DNA of 64,000 bases, taken from contig CAVYJW010000008.1 of assembly GCA_963768945.1 (NCBI GenBank), positions 992,001-1,056,000 of the forward strand, in the 5' to 3' direction. Positions 28,866-37,474 of this stretch are shown here, piece by piece. Within the stretch, counting starts at the first letter, position 1. Each line of letters starts with the position of its first letter. A model generated the notes under the pieces. That model was not told the origin of the DNA and searched no databases. It was given only the letters and a program-made list of their open reading frames with translations. A program made the position numbers and the translations under genes. Source of the DNA: RYN-230 sp963768945. Lineage in GTDB: Bacteria; Actinomycetota; Actinomycetes; Streptosporangiales; Streptosporangiaceae.

Positions 28866-28995
28866 CTCAAAAGACCAGGTCAGGGTGCAGGTCTGGGTCT
28901 GTCCGGATGGCTCTCATGATCGTCTGACCGTGGGTCTGGCCGTCGGTGTGGCTGTGGAAAGTTGGCAAGGGGGCGTGGTGTAGCAGGATAGAGGC

Positions 28996-29319
28996 ATGCT
29001 GGTCGTTCATGTTCATGCGCGGGTGCGTCCGGGGCGGGTGGAGGATTTCCTGGCCGCGACGCTGGTCAACGCGCAGGAGTCGCTGGCTGAGCCGGGGGTG
29101 CTGCGGTTCGATGTGATCCAGGATCAGGCTGACCCGGCGCAAGTGGTACTGACTGAGGTCTACCGGGATGAGCAGGCGCCTGCGGCGCACAAGCTGACGC
29201 CGCACTATGCGGCCTGGCGTGATGCGGTCGCTGAGATGATGGCCGAGCCGCGGCGATCGGTCCGGTACTCCGTGGTGTTCCCGGCGGGCAGCGGCGGCTG
29301 GGCCAGCGGCTCGCCGTGA
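28996..29319 (+). CDS. Antibiotic biosynthesis monooxygenase (ABM) family protein
   Basis: 107 aa. Single ABM ferredoxin-like domain: LVVHVHARVRPGRVEDFLAA, SLAEPGVLRFDVIQDQADPA, VVLTEVYRDEQAPAAHKLTP and HYAAWRD. These are cofactor-free oxygenases or LsrG-like isomerases. The stop overlaps the Fe-dependent dehydrogenase start (GTGA 29316-29319), so the two are co-translated. Confidence 0.88.
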   Translation: MLVVHVHARVRPGRVEDFLAATLVNAQESLAEPGVLRFDVIQDQADPAQVVLTEVYRDEQAPAAHKLTPHYAAWRDAVAEMMAEPRRSVRYSVVFPAGSGGWASGSP

Positions 29320-30468
29320 CGGTGATGAGGTTCGAGTTCGCCACGGCCGGTCGCATCATGGCCGGTCTTGGCCGGGTGGCGGAGCTACCGGGAGTGCTGG
29401 CCGGGCTCGGATCCCGGGTGCTGGTGTGCACGGGCGCGAACTCAGCGCGTCATGCCGGGCTGCTGGCCGGTCTGGGGTTGCCGGCCGCGGTGCTGGAAGT
29501 GGCCACCGAGCCGACGGTCGAGCTGGCCCGGGCCGGGGTCGCCGCCGCACGCGAGCACGGCGCCGACGTAGTGACCGCGATCGGCGGCGGCAGCGTCATC
29601 GATGCCGGCAAAGCCGTAGCCATGCTGCTGGGAAACGGCGGTGATCCGCTTGACTACCTGGAGGTCATCGGGTCCGGCCGGGCGATTACCCAGCCCGCGG
29701 TACCCTGCGTCGCGGTGCCCACCACCGCAGGCACCGGGGCGGAAGTTACCGCCAACGCCGTGCTCGCCTCGCCGGAGCATCGTCTCAAGGCGAGCTTGCG
29801 CAGCCCTCTGATGATTCCCCGGGTCGCCCTGGTCGATCCGCAGCTCACCGTGTCGTGCCCACCGCCGGTCACGGCCGCAAGTGGCCTGGATGCGCTCACC
29901 CAGTGCCTGGAACCGCTGGTCTCGCCCCAGGCCAGCCCGCTAACTGACGGGCTGGCCAGCGAGGGGCTGCGCCACGCGGCCGCAGGCTTGCGTACCGCCT
30001 ACGCCAACGGCGAAGACCTGGCGGCGCGGGCGGAGATGGCCATGTGCGCCCTGCTGGGCGGGATGGCGCTGGCTAACGCCAAGCTCGGCGCGGTGCACGG
30101 CCTGGCCGGCGTCATCGGCGGCACGGCGGAGGTGCCGCATGGCATCGCCTGCGCGGCACTGCTGGCGCCCGTCATTGATGCGAACGTTCACGCGCTGCGG
30201 TCCGGGCGCCGGCCATCCCGCCCTGGACCGCTACACCCAGGCGGCCCGGCTGCTGACCGGCGAACCCGCCGCGTCCGTCCAGGACGGCCTGGCCTGGATC
30301 CGCCAGACCCTCACCCTGCTCGCCGTACCCGGCCTGGCCACCTTCGGCATCCGCCCGCAGCACGCTGATGAGATCGCTGCCAAAGCCCTGACATCAAGCA
30401 GCATGCAGGGCAATCCCGTCGCATTGAGCCACGACGACCTGCACGCCATCCTCCTGCGGGCGCTCTGA
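29316..30468 (+). CDS. Iron-containing alcohol dehydrogenase, frameshifted
   Basis: Group III Fe-ADH: nucleotide motif VVTAIGGGSVIDAGKAVAML, VPTTAGTGAEVTANAVL and metal-site region SGLDALTQCLEPLVSP, GAVHGLAGVIGGTAEVPHGI. The first metal His of the family (DALTH) is Gln here; the two later His remain. Near 30203 one extra G shifts the frame by +1; the end reads GHPALDRYTQAARLLTGEPA to ILLRAL at 30468. Paired with the ABM protein it may process a small aromatic or carbonyl compound; substrate unknown. Confidence 0.85.
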
Positions 30469-30502
30469 ACCACGCACACGCCAGCGCCCTGGCGATCGGT
30501 GG

Positions 30503-31066
30503 GTGCCGTCTCCGTCTCGCTGGGAGCCCCAGTCAGCGCCGGGATACTGCATCCCCTGCTCGGCGAGATCGTCGCTGCGCGAGCACTACGGGCAGTTCGA
30601 GTTCTGGGTCGAACGTGACGTGGTCTGGACTGTTCAGACACGGCTGCGCAAGCTGATCAGGGAGCGTTCACTGCCCTACGAGGTGTTCAACGACTACCCA
30701 CTGCTACCCGGGCCCCGGCGGGCCCGCAGCGCCGACCTGGTGATCCGTGATACCGCACGGGTCGTTCCGGTCGCGGCAGAGTTCAAGTACGAGCCCTCGC
30801 ATCGTCGCGCCGAGTTCGCTGCCCTTCCGGGAAAGCTGCCCGTGGTGTTCTGGGGCACAGACGGCGTGGCCAAAGATGTGACCCGCATCCGGGAGTTCGT
30901 CGAGGCAGGCGCGGCACCGGCGGCTTTCGCCATGTTCATCGACGAGGGACGCCACTTCCGTAAGCGCCCCCCGCATCCAGGAACGGCCTGGCACGATTGG
31001 GACTCCGCCCAGCCAGGCGGCTCATCACCTTCGGTCCTTTGGGCACGCTGGCCCCCGCTGACATGA
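30503..31066 (+). CDS. Conserved protein of unknown function, possibly nuclease-like
   Basis: 187 codons from GTG 30503, but the first 25 look non-native, so the true N-terminus may be lost. The core reads LREHYGQFEFWVERDVVWTV, QTRLRKLIRERSLPYEVFND and SADLVIRDTARVVPVAAEFK YEP. An acidic residue followed by E-F-K resembles restriction-enzyme-like folds, but this is weak. It sits at the start of a TA-rich zone. Confidence 0.45.
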   Translation: MPSPSRWEPQSAPGYCIPCSARSSLREHYGQFEFWVERDVVWTVQTRLRKLIRERSLPYEVFNDYPLLPGPRRARSADLVIRDTARVVPVAAEFKYEPSHRRAEFAALPGKLPVVFWGTDGVAKDVTRIREFVEAGAAPAAFAMFIDEGRHFRKRPPHPGTAWHDWDSAQPGGSSPSVLWARWPPLT

Positions 31067-31090
31067 AACGCCACGGATGAGCAAGGAGCC

Positions 31091-31222
31091 CTGTACTACG
31101 CGGATACATCCGCAGTGATCAAGCTCCTCGTCGAGGAAAGCCGCCCCCAAGACGTTCGCGGCGTTCTATGACACCCATGCAGGTGCCGAATGGGTCAGCT
31201 CGGCACTCCGGCAGCGTAATTG
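31091..31222 (+). pseudogene. Truncated VapC/PIN toxin
   Basis: Starts LYYADTSAVIKLLVEES, the PIN N-terminus with its first acidic residue. At a CCCCC run near 31147 the frame shifts by +1 to PKTFAAFYDTHAGAEWVSSA and soon stops. The remaining PIN motifs are missing. Confidence 0.65.
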
Positions 31223-31331
31223 AGAGCAGAGCCTTTGCACCCCGCAGCGCCCCTGCCGTTTTCCCCATCCCCCCGTCCGACATCCGGCTTGGGTGATCGG
31301 TTCCGCCGTGGGATCGGGATATGCGCCGGAT

Positions 31332-31406
31332 CCTCAACATCTCGGGTCGAGATGTTGAGGATCTCGATTCGAGATCTTCAACATCCTGAGTGCTACACTC
31401 TGTTCT
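31332..31406 (+). promoter_or_regulatory. Nested palindromic operators and probable leaderless promoter
   Basis: CCTCAACATCTCG at 31332-31344 is mirrored perfectly at 31348-31360; immediately after lies ATCTCGATTCGAGAT (31361-31375). A -10-like TACACT sits at 31394-31399, seven bases before the ATG at 31407, so the transcript would begin at or next to the start codon. The palindromes overlap the expected -35, fitting autorepression by the downstream winged-helix protein. Confidence 0.65.
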
Positions 31407-31988
31407 ATGAAGATCACCGGTGAGACGCTCGACGTGATCCTCGATGCGCTGGCGGAGCAACTGCGGTCGCTCGGCGTCCAGATGGAAGTGGTCGTTATCG
31501 GCGGCTCCGCCCTCACCGCCCTAGGCCTGGTCAAGCGGGCAACCAGGGACGTGGACTTGCTTGCGATCGCCGAGAACGGCGAACTTCGTCCAGCCGAGCC
31601 GCTGCCGGAGGCGCTGCGGACGGCGCGGGATCGCATCGCGCGTGACTTCGAACTGGATGAGAACTGGCTGAATCCCGGCCTGACGGAGCTGCTGAGGTGG
31701 GGCCTGCCAACCGGGTTCATGACCCGGGTGGTGACGCGGCACTACGGCCAGGCCCTTACCGTGCACTTCGCCGGGCGCGTGGACCAGATTCACTTCAAGC
31801 TCTTTGCCATGGTTGATCAAGCTGGGGGACGTCACGAGGCGGATCTCCGGGCACTTCGTCCGAGCACCGGGGAACTTGTGGCGGCGGCACGCTGGTCCCT
31901 GACTCAAGATCCGTCACCTGGTTACCGGATGGTGCTCGTGGAAGCTCTCAGCGTCCTGGGTGTCGAAGATGCTGATCTCGGAGCTTAG
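31407..31988 (+). CDS. Nucleotidyltransferase (DUF6036-like), possible TA or defence component
   Basis: 193 aa. VVIGGSALTALGLVKRATRD then VDLLAIAENG shows the GGS...RxTxDvD nucleotidyltransferase motif of MNT/AbiEii-like enzymes; HFAGRVDQIHFKLFAMVDQA follows. There is a leaderless promoter with palindromes upstream and overlap with the next gene. NTase plus winged-helix pairs include AbiE-type toxin-antitoxins; the order here is NTase first. Target (tRNA or protein) unknown. Confidence 0.7.
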   Translation: MKITGETLDVILDALAEQLRSLGVQMEVVVIGGSALTALGLVKRATRDVDLLAIAENGELRPAEPLPEALRTARDRIARDFELDENWLNPGLTELLRWGLPTGFMTRVVTRHYGQALTVHFAGRVDQIHFKLFAMVDQAGGRHEADLRALRPSTGELVAAARWSLTQDPSPGYRMVLVEALSVLGVEDADLGA

Positions 31989-33033
31989 GGAAAAGACCCG
32001 GCAGGGGTTCCTCGAGTTCGCCTGGCGCCAGTGGGCGCAGGCAGGTCTCTCAGCGAGTATCGCGGGCCTGGATGACTGGGCGATAGATCCTGAGGCTCTC
32101 ATCCTGTTCACGATGGCGGTCGCCCGGCGCGATCCCCGGTTGTTCGACGAGATGCTGGACTGGCTCGCAGCCAACCGCCGCCTGCTGAGCATGCAGCGCC
32201 TGCGGAACTTGACTGGCCGGTTTCCGGTTGATGCGCGCCTAGTCAGTGCCGTCATTACCTGGGCAGGGGAACCGCCGACCACACAGTGGCTGAAGAGTCA
32301 GCGGGTAACGAGCCAGGTCCCCGCGACCGTGCCTGTCTTCAGTCCAGACGTCCTAGGTTTCGTCGGTGAACTGGATCCCACCTTTGCGGAGTATGGATAC
32401 ATCCGTCCCCGCGCCACCCGAAGCGGTAAATCGAGAGAGCCGGACATAAAGATCCCTGCGAATTTTGCATTCCAGCTTCGGCATCTTTTTGGTGCCGGTA
32501 GCCGCTCAGAAGTGATGAGGGTACTGCTTACGCTGCGCGACGGATCGCTGGATGCGGCGAGGATCTCGGACGAATGCGGATTCGCCAAGAGGAACGTTAA
32601 CGACATCCTCACCAGCCTCGTCACCTCCAGGGTCGTCAAAACGAGATGGTCGGGGAACGAACGTCACTTCATCGCCTACCGTGACAAGTGGGCAACCCTC
32701 CTTGAAGTCGGCCCCTCCGGCGAGCAGATTCCCTCATTCGTGTCCTGGGTTCATCTCTTTCCGGCCGCGCTGGAGATTCTCACGTGGCTCGACAGTGCAG
32801 CCGAGGCCAACGATTCCGACTATCTCATCTCCAGCCAGGCCCGCGGCCTCATGCAGCACGTGACCCGTGATCTGGAGATAGCTGGCATCGACGTCTCACC
32901 GAAGCGCCCGGCTCCTGGAACGGCGTATCTGCCGGTCTTCGCAGAAGCGGTTGAGTCGCTTCTTGCCATGATGCGTTCCGGACAATTAGTCCAGGTCGCG
33001 GACGGGGTGACCAGCACCGTGACGGCTGGCTAA
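31960..33033 (+). CDS. Winged-helix partner of the nucleotidyltransferase
   Basis: 357 aa from GTG 31960 (or ATG 31969), overlapping the upstream gene by 20-29 bases, so co-translated. The N-terminal third is helical; residues about 165-250 resemble a winged helix (EVMRVLLTLRDGSLDAARIS, DECGFAKRNVNDILTSLVTS). The C-terminal part is not recognised. Likely the DNA-binding antitoxin/repressor, or a substrate carrier, of the pair. Family not identified. Confidence 0.6.
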   Translation: MSKMLISELREKTRQGFLEFAWRQWAQAGLSASIAGLDDWAIDPEALILFTMAVARRDPRLFDEMLDWLAANRRLLSMQRLRNLTGRFPVDARLVSAVITWAGEPPTTQWLKSQRVTSQVPATVPVFSPDVLGFVGELDPTFAEYGYIRPRATRSGKSREPDIKIPANFAFQLRHLFGAGSRSEVMRVLLTLRDGSLDAARISDECGFAKRNVNDILTSLVTSRVVKTRWSGNERHFIAYRDKWATLLEVGPSGEQIPSFVSWVHLFPAALEILTWLDSAAEANDSDYLISSQARGLMQHVTRDLEIAGIDVSPKRPAPGTAYLPVFAEAVESLLAMMRSGQLVQVADGVTSTVTAG

Positions 33034-33138
33034 CGTGGCAGGCACGCCCGGTCGAATTCGTTTTGCAGGGCCCGGCGCCGAGTGTTGCCGGTACGGACCG
33101 TGCGTATCCCAGCATCTCGTGACGAGCCCTCCTGGGGC

Positions 33139-33537
33139 TCACGCGTCGATGGCACTCACTCCGGGCAGGTCTCCGAAGCGGGCTTTTGCGTCGAAGGTCA
33201 GCACGATGCGCTCCATCTGCAGCGCGTGCGCGGCGATGATCAGGTCATGAGCCCCCCGGGGCACTCCAGTCCGGCGGACGTGCGCGATTAGCCGCGCGTG
33301 GCAGGCAGCGGTCGCTTCGGTGTAGTCGAGCACCTCGACGGCTGAGGTGATCACAGCCAGGGCGCGGGCGCGATCGGCTGCGCGCTCCGCGCTGTCAGCA
33401 AGTTCGATCCCGGCCCGGTATTCGGCGGCGGACACCGCCGCGATAGCCAGCTCGTCGGCGTCCAGCGCGGCCCGGTCGATCGTCCCGCGCTCGTAGGCGA
33501 TGAGCACGTTCGTGTCCAGGATCAGGCGCCGGCCCAC
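33139..33537 (-). CDS. VapC-type PIN ribonuclease toxin
   Basis: 132 aa. PIN domain with all acidic positions: ILDTNVLIAYERG, IAAVSAAEYRAGIELAD, VPRGAHDLIIAAHALQ and VLTFDAKARFGDLPGV. Overlaps its Phd-type antitoxin gene by 16 bases (33522-33537). Predicted RNA endonuclease. Confidence 0.92.
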   Translation of the reverse strand: MGRRLILDTNVLIAYERGTIDRAALDADELAIAAVSAAEYRAGIELADSAERAADRARALAVITSAVEVLDYTEATAACHARLIAHVRRTGVPRGAHDLIIAAHALQMERIVLTFDAKARFGDLPGVSAIDA

Positions 33538-33779
33538 GGATCGGTCCCCTCACTGGTGAGCAGGGTGACCGCTGCGGCGATGTCAGCGGCAAAGCGTTCA
33601 TCAGGCGGCGGGATGTCGTCGAGCGCGGTCCGCAGATCCGCCCCTGTGCGGCGCCGCGCCGGCCTCATCTCAGCGACAACATGATGCCCGCGGGTGATCG
33701 TCACTGTCTCCCCCCGCTCGATCGCGTCGAGCAGGTCAGAGAAGTTCCGTGAGGCCTCAGTAGCCGTAATCGTCCGCAT
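33522..33779 (-). CDS. Phd/YefM-type antitoxin
   Basis: 85 aa, ATG 33779 (MRTITATEASRNFSDLLDAI). ERGETVTITRGHHVVAEMRP is the standard Phd/YefM DNA-binding fold; the C-terminal tail would wrap the toxin. Upstream of and overlapping the VapC gene; probably autorepresses. Confidence 0.9.
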   Translation of the reverse strand: MRTITATEASRNFSDLLDAIERGETVTITRGHHVVAEMRPARRRTGADLRTALDDIPPPDERFAADIAAAVTLLTSEGTDPWAGA

Positions 33780-33886
33780 ACGCCAATGGTATCTGATAAT
33801 CAGATCGACGTCCGCGGCCAGACCATGGCCCCTGCTCCGCTGGGGCACAAGCGATTGTGGCCACAATCTTGTGATACCCCTGTCTC

Positions 33887-34179
33887 ATGGCGGCGGATGC
33901 GCACGCCGTCGGTCTCCGGGATCTGCGGCACCACATGAGTGAGGTGCTGGCCCGGGTCCGCCACGGCGAGACGATCGACGTGACCGAATACGGCCGGCTG
34001 ATCGCGCGGATCGTCCCGGTCGGGAACGCCAGCCCGCCCCGGTCCTGGCGCGCCTGGTTGAGTCCGGCCGGGCCACCCCGGCCCGGCGCCCTGGCTACCG
34101 GCCTCGGATGCGTCCCGGCGACGGGACCGACCGGCTCTCCGGGACACTCGCGGCGCTGCGCGACGAGGAACGCTGGTGA
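33887..34179 (+). pseudogene. Phd-type antitoxin, frameshifted
   Basis: VGLRDLRHHMSEVLARVRHG then ETIDVTEYGRLIARIVPV is a Phd/YefM antitoxin. Near 34030-34042 the frame changes to VLARLVESGRATPARRPGYR and TLAALRDEERW. The TGA at 34177-34179 overlaps the GTG of the following PIN fragment. The shift is not a simple +1, so genuine decay is possible. Confidence 0.65.
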
Positions 34180-34262
34180 GCCTCCAGCACGCACATACGA
34201 CCGCAGTGATCAAGCTGCTCGTGGAGGAAACCTACCCGCGATCTGCTGCTCGGGTTCTCCTT
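34176..34262 (+). pseudogene. VapC/PIN N-terminal fragment
   Basis: GTG 34176 gives HTTAVIKLLVEETYPRSA, matching the PIN N-terminus DTSAVIKLLVEE seen at 31091; the first Asp is lost. Sequence then leaves the family. It formed a pair with the broken Phd gene upstream. Confidence 0.5.
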
Positions 34263-34330
34263 CGTCGCGATCAACGACGACATCATGGAGACAGCGATGA
34301 AGGAGCCCGATCGCAGGCGGCTACGGCAGA

Positions 34331-34468
34331 CCCCTTGCACGAGTTCAGGCCGTGCATTCGGATGAACGCTTCCGCGGCCTCGCCGGTCTCCTCAGTCAGC
34401 TTGAGCAGTTGTATCTCGACGGGGACTTCCCGATGGCAGGCGTGCAGGTCCCTGATCTGATCCCACAT
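34331..34468 (-). pseudogene. MazG-like fragment, copy 1
   Basis: MWDQIRDLHACHREVPVEIQ then LLKLTEETGEAAEAFIRMHG is the start of a MazG-like NTP pyrophosphohydrolase (EExGE metal motif). It ends after about 46 residues. A second copy lies at 35249-35384; the two flank a complete VapBC pair. Confidence 0.65.
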
Positions 34469-34501
34469 AGTTTTCTCCGTCTCCGGATAAGACCTCAGCC
34501 G

Positions 34502-34900
34502 TCAGCTGTCCGGGATCAGGTCGGCTACGTCATGGTGCAGCTTGGCCATCGCCTGGTCGAACGTGGCGAGCCGGGCACCGCGGGCCCGGGCGAGCTGGGC
34601 CAGGTAAGCGCCGGTGACCTGACGGTGGCTGATGATCCCCTGGGTGGGAACGTCCGCGTACCCGGCATCGTCGGGCCAGAATTCGTGCCGCGCGTCGCCG
34701 GTGGCCCCGTTGAGAACTGCTTGCGCGGTGGCGGCCGGCTGGCCTTCGCGGAGGAGCAGGCGCATGAGGCTGCCCTGGGTAATTGGGCAGGTTGCGAAGT
34801 TCCCGCTGGTGCCGACGAACCAGTTCTCAGCAGCCACATGGTGAACATGATCATTGACGAGCAGGGCGATGAGCACGTTCGCGTCGAGCAGGACGGTCAC
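34502..34900 (-). CDS. VapC-type PIN toxin
   Basis: 132 aa: VLLDANVLIALLVNDHVHHV, CPITQGSLMRLLLREG and GARLATFDQAMAKLHHDV. Acidic PIN positions are present. Overlaps its antitoxin gene by ATGA (34897-34900). Predicted endoribonuclease. Confidence 0.92.
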   Translation of the reverse strand: MTVLLDANVLIALLVNDHVHHVAAENWFVGTSGNFATCPITQGSLMRLLLREGQPAATAQAVLNGATGDARHEFWPDDAGYADVPTQGIISHRQVTGAYLAQLARARGARLATFDQAMAKLHHDVADLIPDS

Positions 34901-35127
34901 TGATCGTCGTCCTCAAGCCGCCTCACGTCCTCACTGGTGATCGTCCGGCCGAGGTGCGCGACGGGCAAGCCAGTACGGGCACTTCTCGCTACCTCACCAG
35001 GCTTGCCCGAGCCGAGTCCCCGGCGGATAAGCCCGGCGACGGCCTGGCTCAACGACTGATGGGTATCCCTGGCGGTCGCGACCGCCTGAGCATGAAGATC
35101 ATCAGGGATGTCGAGGGTAGTGCGCAT
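34897..35127 (-). CDS. VapB-type (ribbon-helix-helix) antitoxin
   Basis: 76 aa: MRTTLDIPDDLHAQAVATAR followed by SLSQAVAGLIRRGLG, a ribbon-helix-helix DNA-binding unit, then a flexible tail ending SEDVRRLEDDDQ. Overlapping order with the VapC gene indicates an autoregulated TA operon. Confidence 0.9.
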   Translation of the reverse strand: MRTTLDIPDDLHAQAVATARDTHQSLSQAVAGLIRRGLGSGKPGEVARSARTGLPVAHLGRTITSEDVRRLEDDDQ

Positions 35128-35248
35128 ACCAGAAACATAACTTCACTTCATCATGATGCAATGATGCGTCCGTGGCCGCCCGAGATCGCGGTGCCGGTTG
35201 TGTAGGGATGATCACACCAGCCAATTCGGCGAGCAGGTCGTCACGGCT

Positions 35249-35384
35249 GCGGCGGACCCCTTTGCGTGAGTTCAGGCCGTGTACCGATGGATGCCTCCGC
35301 CGCCTTGCCTACCTCCTCGGTCAGCTTGAGCAGGCGTATCTCCATCGCGACGTGCGCATGCCAGGCGTGCATATGCGGCGCATT
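35249..35384 (-). pseudogene. MazG-like fragment, copy 2
   Basis: HAWHAHVAMEIRLLKLTEEV then GKAAEASIG, closely related to the fragment at 34331-34468 and in the same orientation; the nucleotide match covers about 130 bp. Truncated at both ends. Confidence 0.6.
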
Positions 35385-35395
35385 ATGAAGTACCA

Positions 35396-35735
35396 GTGGT
35401 GTTCACCACCGTCCCGTACGACGAGGAAGTGCGCATCTTCTACGTGGTCAACCATGAGGCCAAGAGCGTGCCAACTGATCTCACGGCGGAGCTGATCGCG
35501 GAGCAGGTTGGCAAGAAGATCGCTTTCGGGGAGAAGCCAACGGCTCAGGGGAAGCGCAAGGCGGTCGCGGTCTACGTGGCCAAGCGCCTGGCGCAGGAGC
35601 CCGGTCCCTGGTACCGCAAGATCCGGCTGGCCAACGAGGACAAGTCGGTGATCGAGGAAAGGCCGGTCGGAACGAGCACGTTCGGGTCCACGCTGCGGCC
35701 GGCTCTCATGGATGCGTGGATGCGGCGCATGTATC
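35396..35735 (+). pseudogene. DGQHR-domain protein fragment
   Basis: VPYDEEVRIFYVVNHEAKSV then PTDLTAELIAEQVGKKIA resembles the DGQHR/DndB-like family associated with DNA modification islands. Only about 110 codons remain, abutting a MazG fragment on one side and a resolvase tail on the other. Confidence 0.5.
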
Positions 35736-35870
35736 ATCGCCCTGCAGGAGGACGGCGAGTACACGATCGCGGAGCTGGCCGAGCTGTTCAGCGTGGGCCG
35801 CTCGACGCTGTACCGGGCCATAAAGCGTGCCAGGACCAGGACCGCCGAAGGCAGGGAGGCCGCAGCATGA
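35736..35870 (+). pseudogene. Serine recombinase (resolvase/invertase) C-terminal HTH remnant
   Basis: IALQEDGEYTIAELAELFSV then GRSTLYRAIKRAR, the Hin/resolvase DNA-binding end. No catalytic domain. Its stop overlaps the start of the DUF6247 gene. Confidence 0.7.
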
Positions 35871-36148
35871 CCGCACAGCCGGTCCACGAGCCCGCCCCCG
35901 ACGACCCGGCCGAGATCCTGCGGCGGCTGCCGCCGCGCTGGCACGCGCAGTTCCTCACCGAATACCGGGCCGCGCTGGATGCCGCACGCGAGGTGCGGCG
36001 CTGGCAGCAGCTCAGCGACCTGCTTCACCGCTGGCGCCTGCGCGCTACCGCCTACGCCGATCCGCAGTTCGAAGCCTCGGCGCAGGCCGCCCGCGATGCC
36101 CGCCCCGAGGACCTGACCCCGGTTCCCGGCTGGGCGGATCGGCGGTGA
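35867..36148 (+). CDS. DUF6247 family protein, likely antitoxin-like
   Basis: 93 aa, ATG 35867. DDPAEILRRLPPRWHAQFLT then EYRAALDAAREVRRWQQLSD and WRLRATAYADPQFE match DUF6247. As at 9956, it is followed by a RelE/ParE-like toxin gene, but here the toxin gene is disrupted by a small inversion. Confidence 0.75.
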   Translation: MTAQPVHEPAPDDPAEILRRLPPRWHAQFLTEYRAALDAAREVRRWQQLSDLLHRWRLRATAYADPQFEASAQAARDARPEDLTPVPGWADRR

Positions 36149-36191
36149 GCTACCGGCCGGCCCTGATCGGGCGGGCCCCCGTGCAGTGACC

Positions 36192-36399
36192 TCATGGGCG
36201 ACAAGGCCATCTTAGGAGTCCGTTCTCGCCAAACTGGGTCTCGCGGAATTCCGGCTCGTCCCCGCCTGGGTATACCGGCCAGGCGTCCCATGGCGCATCG
36301 GCCAGCTGAATCATCCGTTCCATGAGCGCGTCATATATCATTCCGCGTTGACGAGAGCGCCGAAATCCTGATCATCTTCACCATCCCTGGACCGGATAG
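36192..36399. pseudogene. RelE/ParE-like toxin gene split by an internal inversion
   Basis: The reverse strand (36341 back to about 36213) encodes ERMIQLADAPWDAWPVYPGG then DEPEFRETQFGENGLL. The forward strand (36338-36399) encodes SFRVDESAEILIIFTI, then after a missing base WTG-stop. Joined, they give one toxin-type protein (RETQFGENGLL-SFRVDES). So about 125 bp is inverted inside the gene, directly downstream of its DUF6247 partner. Confidence 0.65.
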
Positions 36400-36571
36400 C
36401 CGACACCCCACCGGGCGCAAGATCATCGCTAGTGCTAACGGCTGTGCGATTCATCCTCGACCCCCAAGGTCGCCGACCACTCCGGGGCGCCGTGGCTCGG
36501 GCTCGCGCCTTCGACGCTGACCGCGTACTTCCCGGGAGGGTGACGCCGTGCCGGCGGGCGAGAGACGCCTC
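36400..36571. other. Short stretch without a gene
   Basis: No family match or convincing coding signal on either strand. Confidence 0.4.
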
Positions 36572-36990
36572 TCAGTACTTCCTGGCCCGGACGGGCTCGC
36601 GCTCCCGGCGGGCCGCTTTCGCCAGCATCGTGACTGTCTCGGCGATCAGGCCGAGGGCGACCGCTTCCAGGAAGTCCAGCGCCCTGGCATCGGTCCGTGT
36701 CTGGTAGCTCTGCACGCCGCCATTGACACCACAGTGGTCGATGACGTCCTGGCGGGTTGCTCCGTTTAGCTTGCGCATGCCAGCGACGGTCCCGCGGTAA
36801 GGACCGTGGGGATCCTCGACGCGATAGGGAACCCCGTCTACCCAGCCCCAGGCCACGTAGATCCCGGCGTTACGGCCGCTGGCATACCAGACCGCGAGGT
36901 CACCGGGCCGGGGCGCCCTTGGGCATCTGCCAGTCCGTCTCGGTGTGCCCGATGCTCACCGAGCGGGCCAGCTCATCAGTGTTCTCCTTC
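36572..36990 (-). pseudogene. Broken gene, EVE/PUA-like core
   Basis: Two frames give ELARSVSIGHTETDWQMPKG and, after a shift near 36905, LAVWYASGRNAGIYVAWGWV, GPYRGTVAGMRKLNGA. The block around VWYASGRNAGIYVAWG is reminiscent of EVE/PUA-like domains that read modified bases, but this is tentative. Confidence 0.3.
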
Positions 36991-37046
36991 TCGTCACCTG
37001 CAGGATGTGCACCTTAATGGATGGCTCGTCCGCGGCGACCGATGCC

Positions 37047-37250
37047 TCAGGCATTGCTGCGGGCGTACTCGATCGTCTGGGCGATCTGGTCATCACGGAA
37101 CTTCTCCTCGTCCTCCTGCTGTTCGCTGTCCAGGAGGCCGATGTCGCGGGCTAGGACGTAGAACCCGTCACCTTGCTGGCGGCCGCTCGCGCGCACGACC
37201 AGGCACCCGAACAGGGGCATGTTCTGCTCAGAACAGTAGTGGTTGATCAT
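37047..37250 (-). CDS. Hypothetical protein, possibly partial
   Basis: 67 codons: MINHYCSEQNMPLFGCLVVR, QGDGFYVLARDIGLLDSEQQ. Amino-acid usage looks natural and acidic at the end. No firm family; may be the tail of a larger gene. Confidence 0.3.
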   Translation of the reverse strand: MINHYCSEQNMPLFGCLVVRASGRQQGDGFYVLARDIGLLDSEQQEDEEKFRDDQIAQTIEYARSNA

Positions 37251-37474
37251 GTACAGGTTGCAGATGAGCCTCTCACGCTGGCGCTATCACAAAGTGAAGA
37301 ACACTCTTCAAATCGTGGATAGACGTGCGTATCAGCAGCCTTACTACAGAGCGCTTGCCATCGTTCTAACGAGAGCACTTAGCTTAGTTGTTCGGCTCGT
37401 GGGACTCTGGAGTGGCGAATAAACGTTCACCGCGCCGTCCCGGTCAGATGCGAAACCAAGTTCGGCAAGAGACG

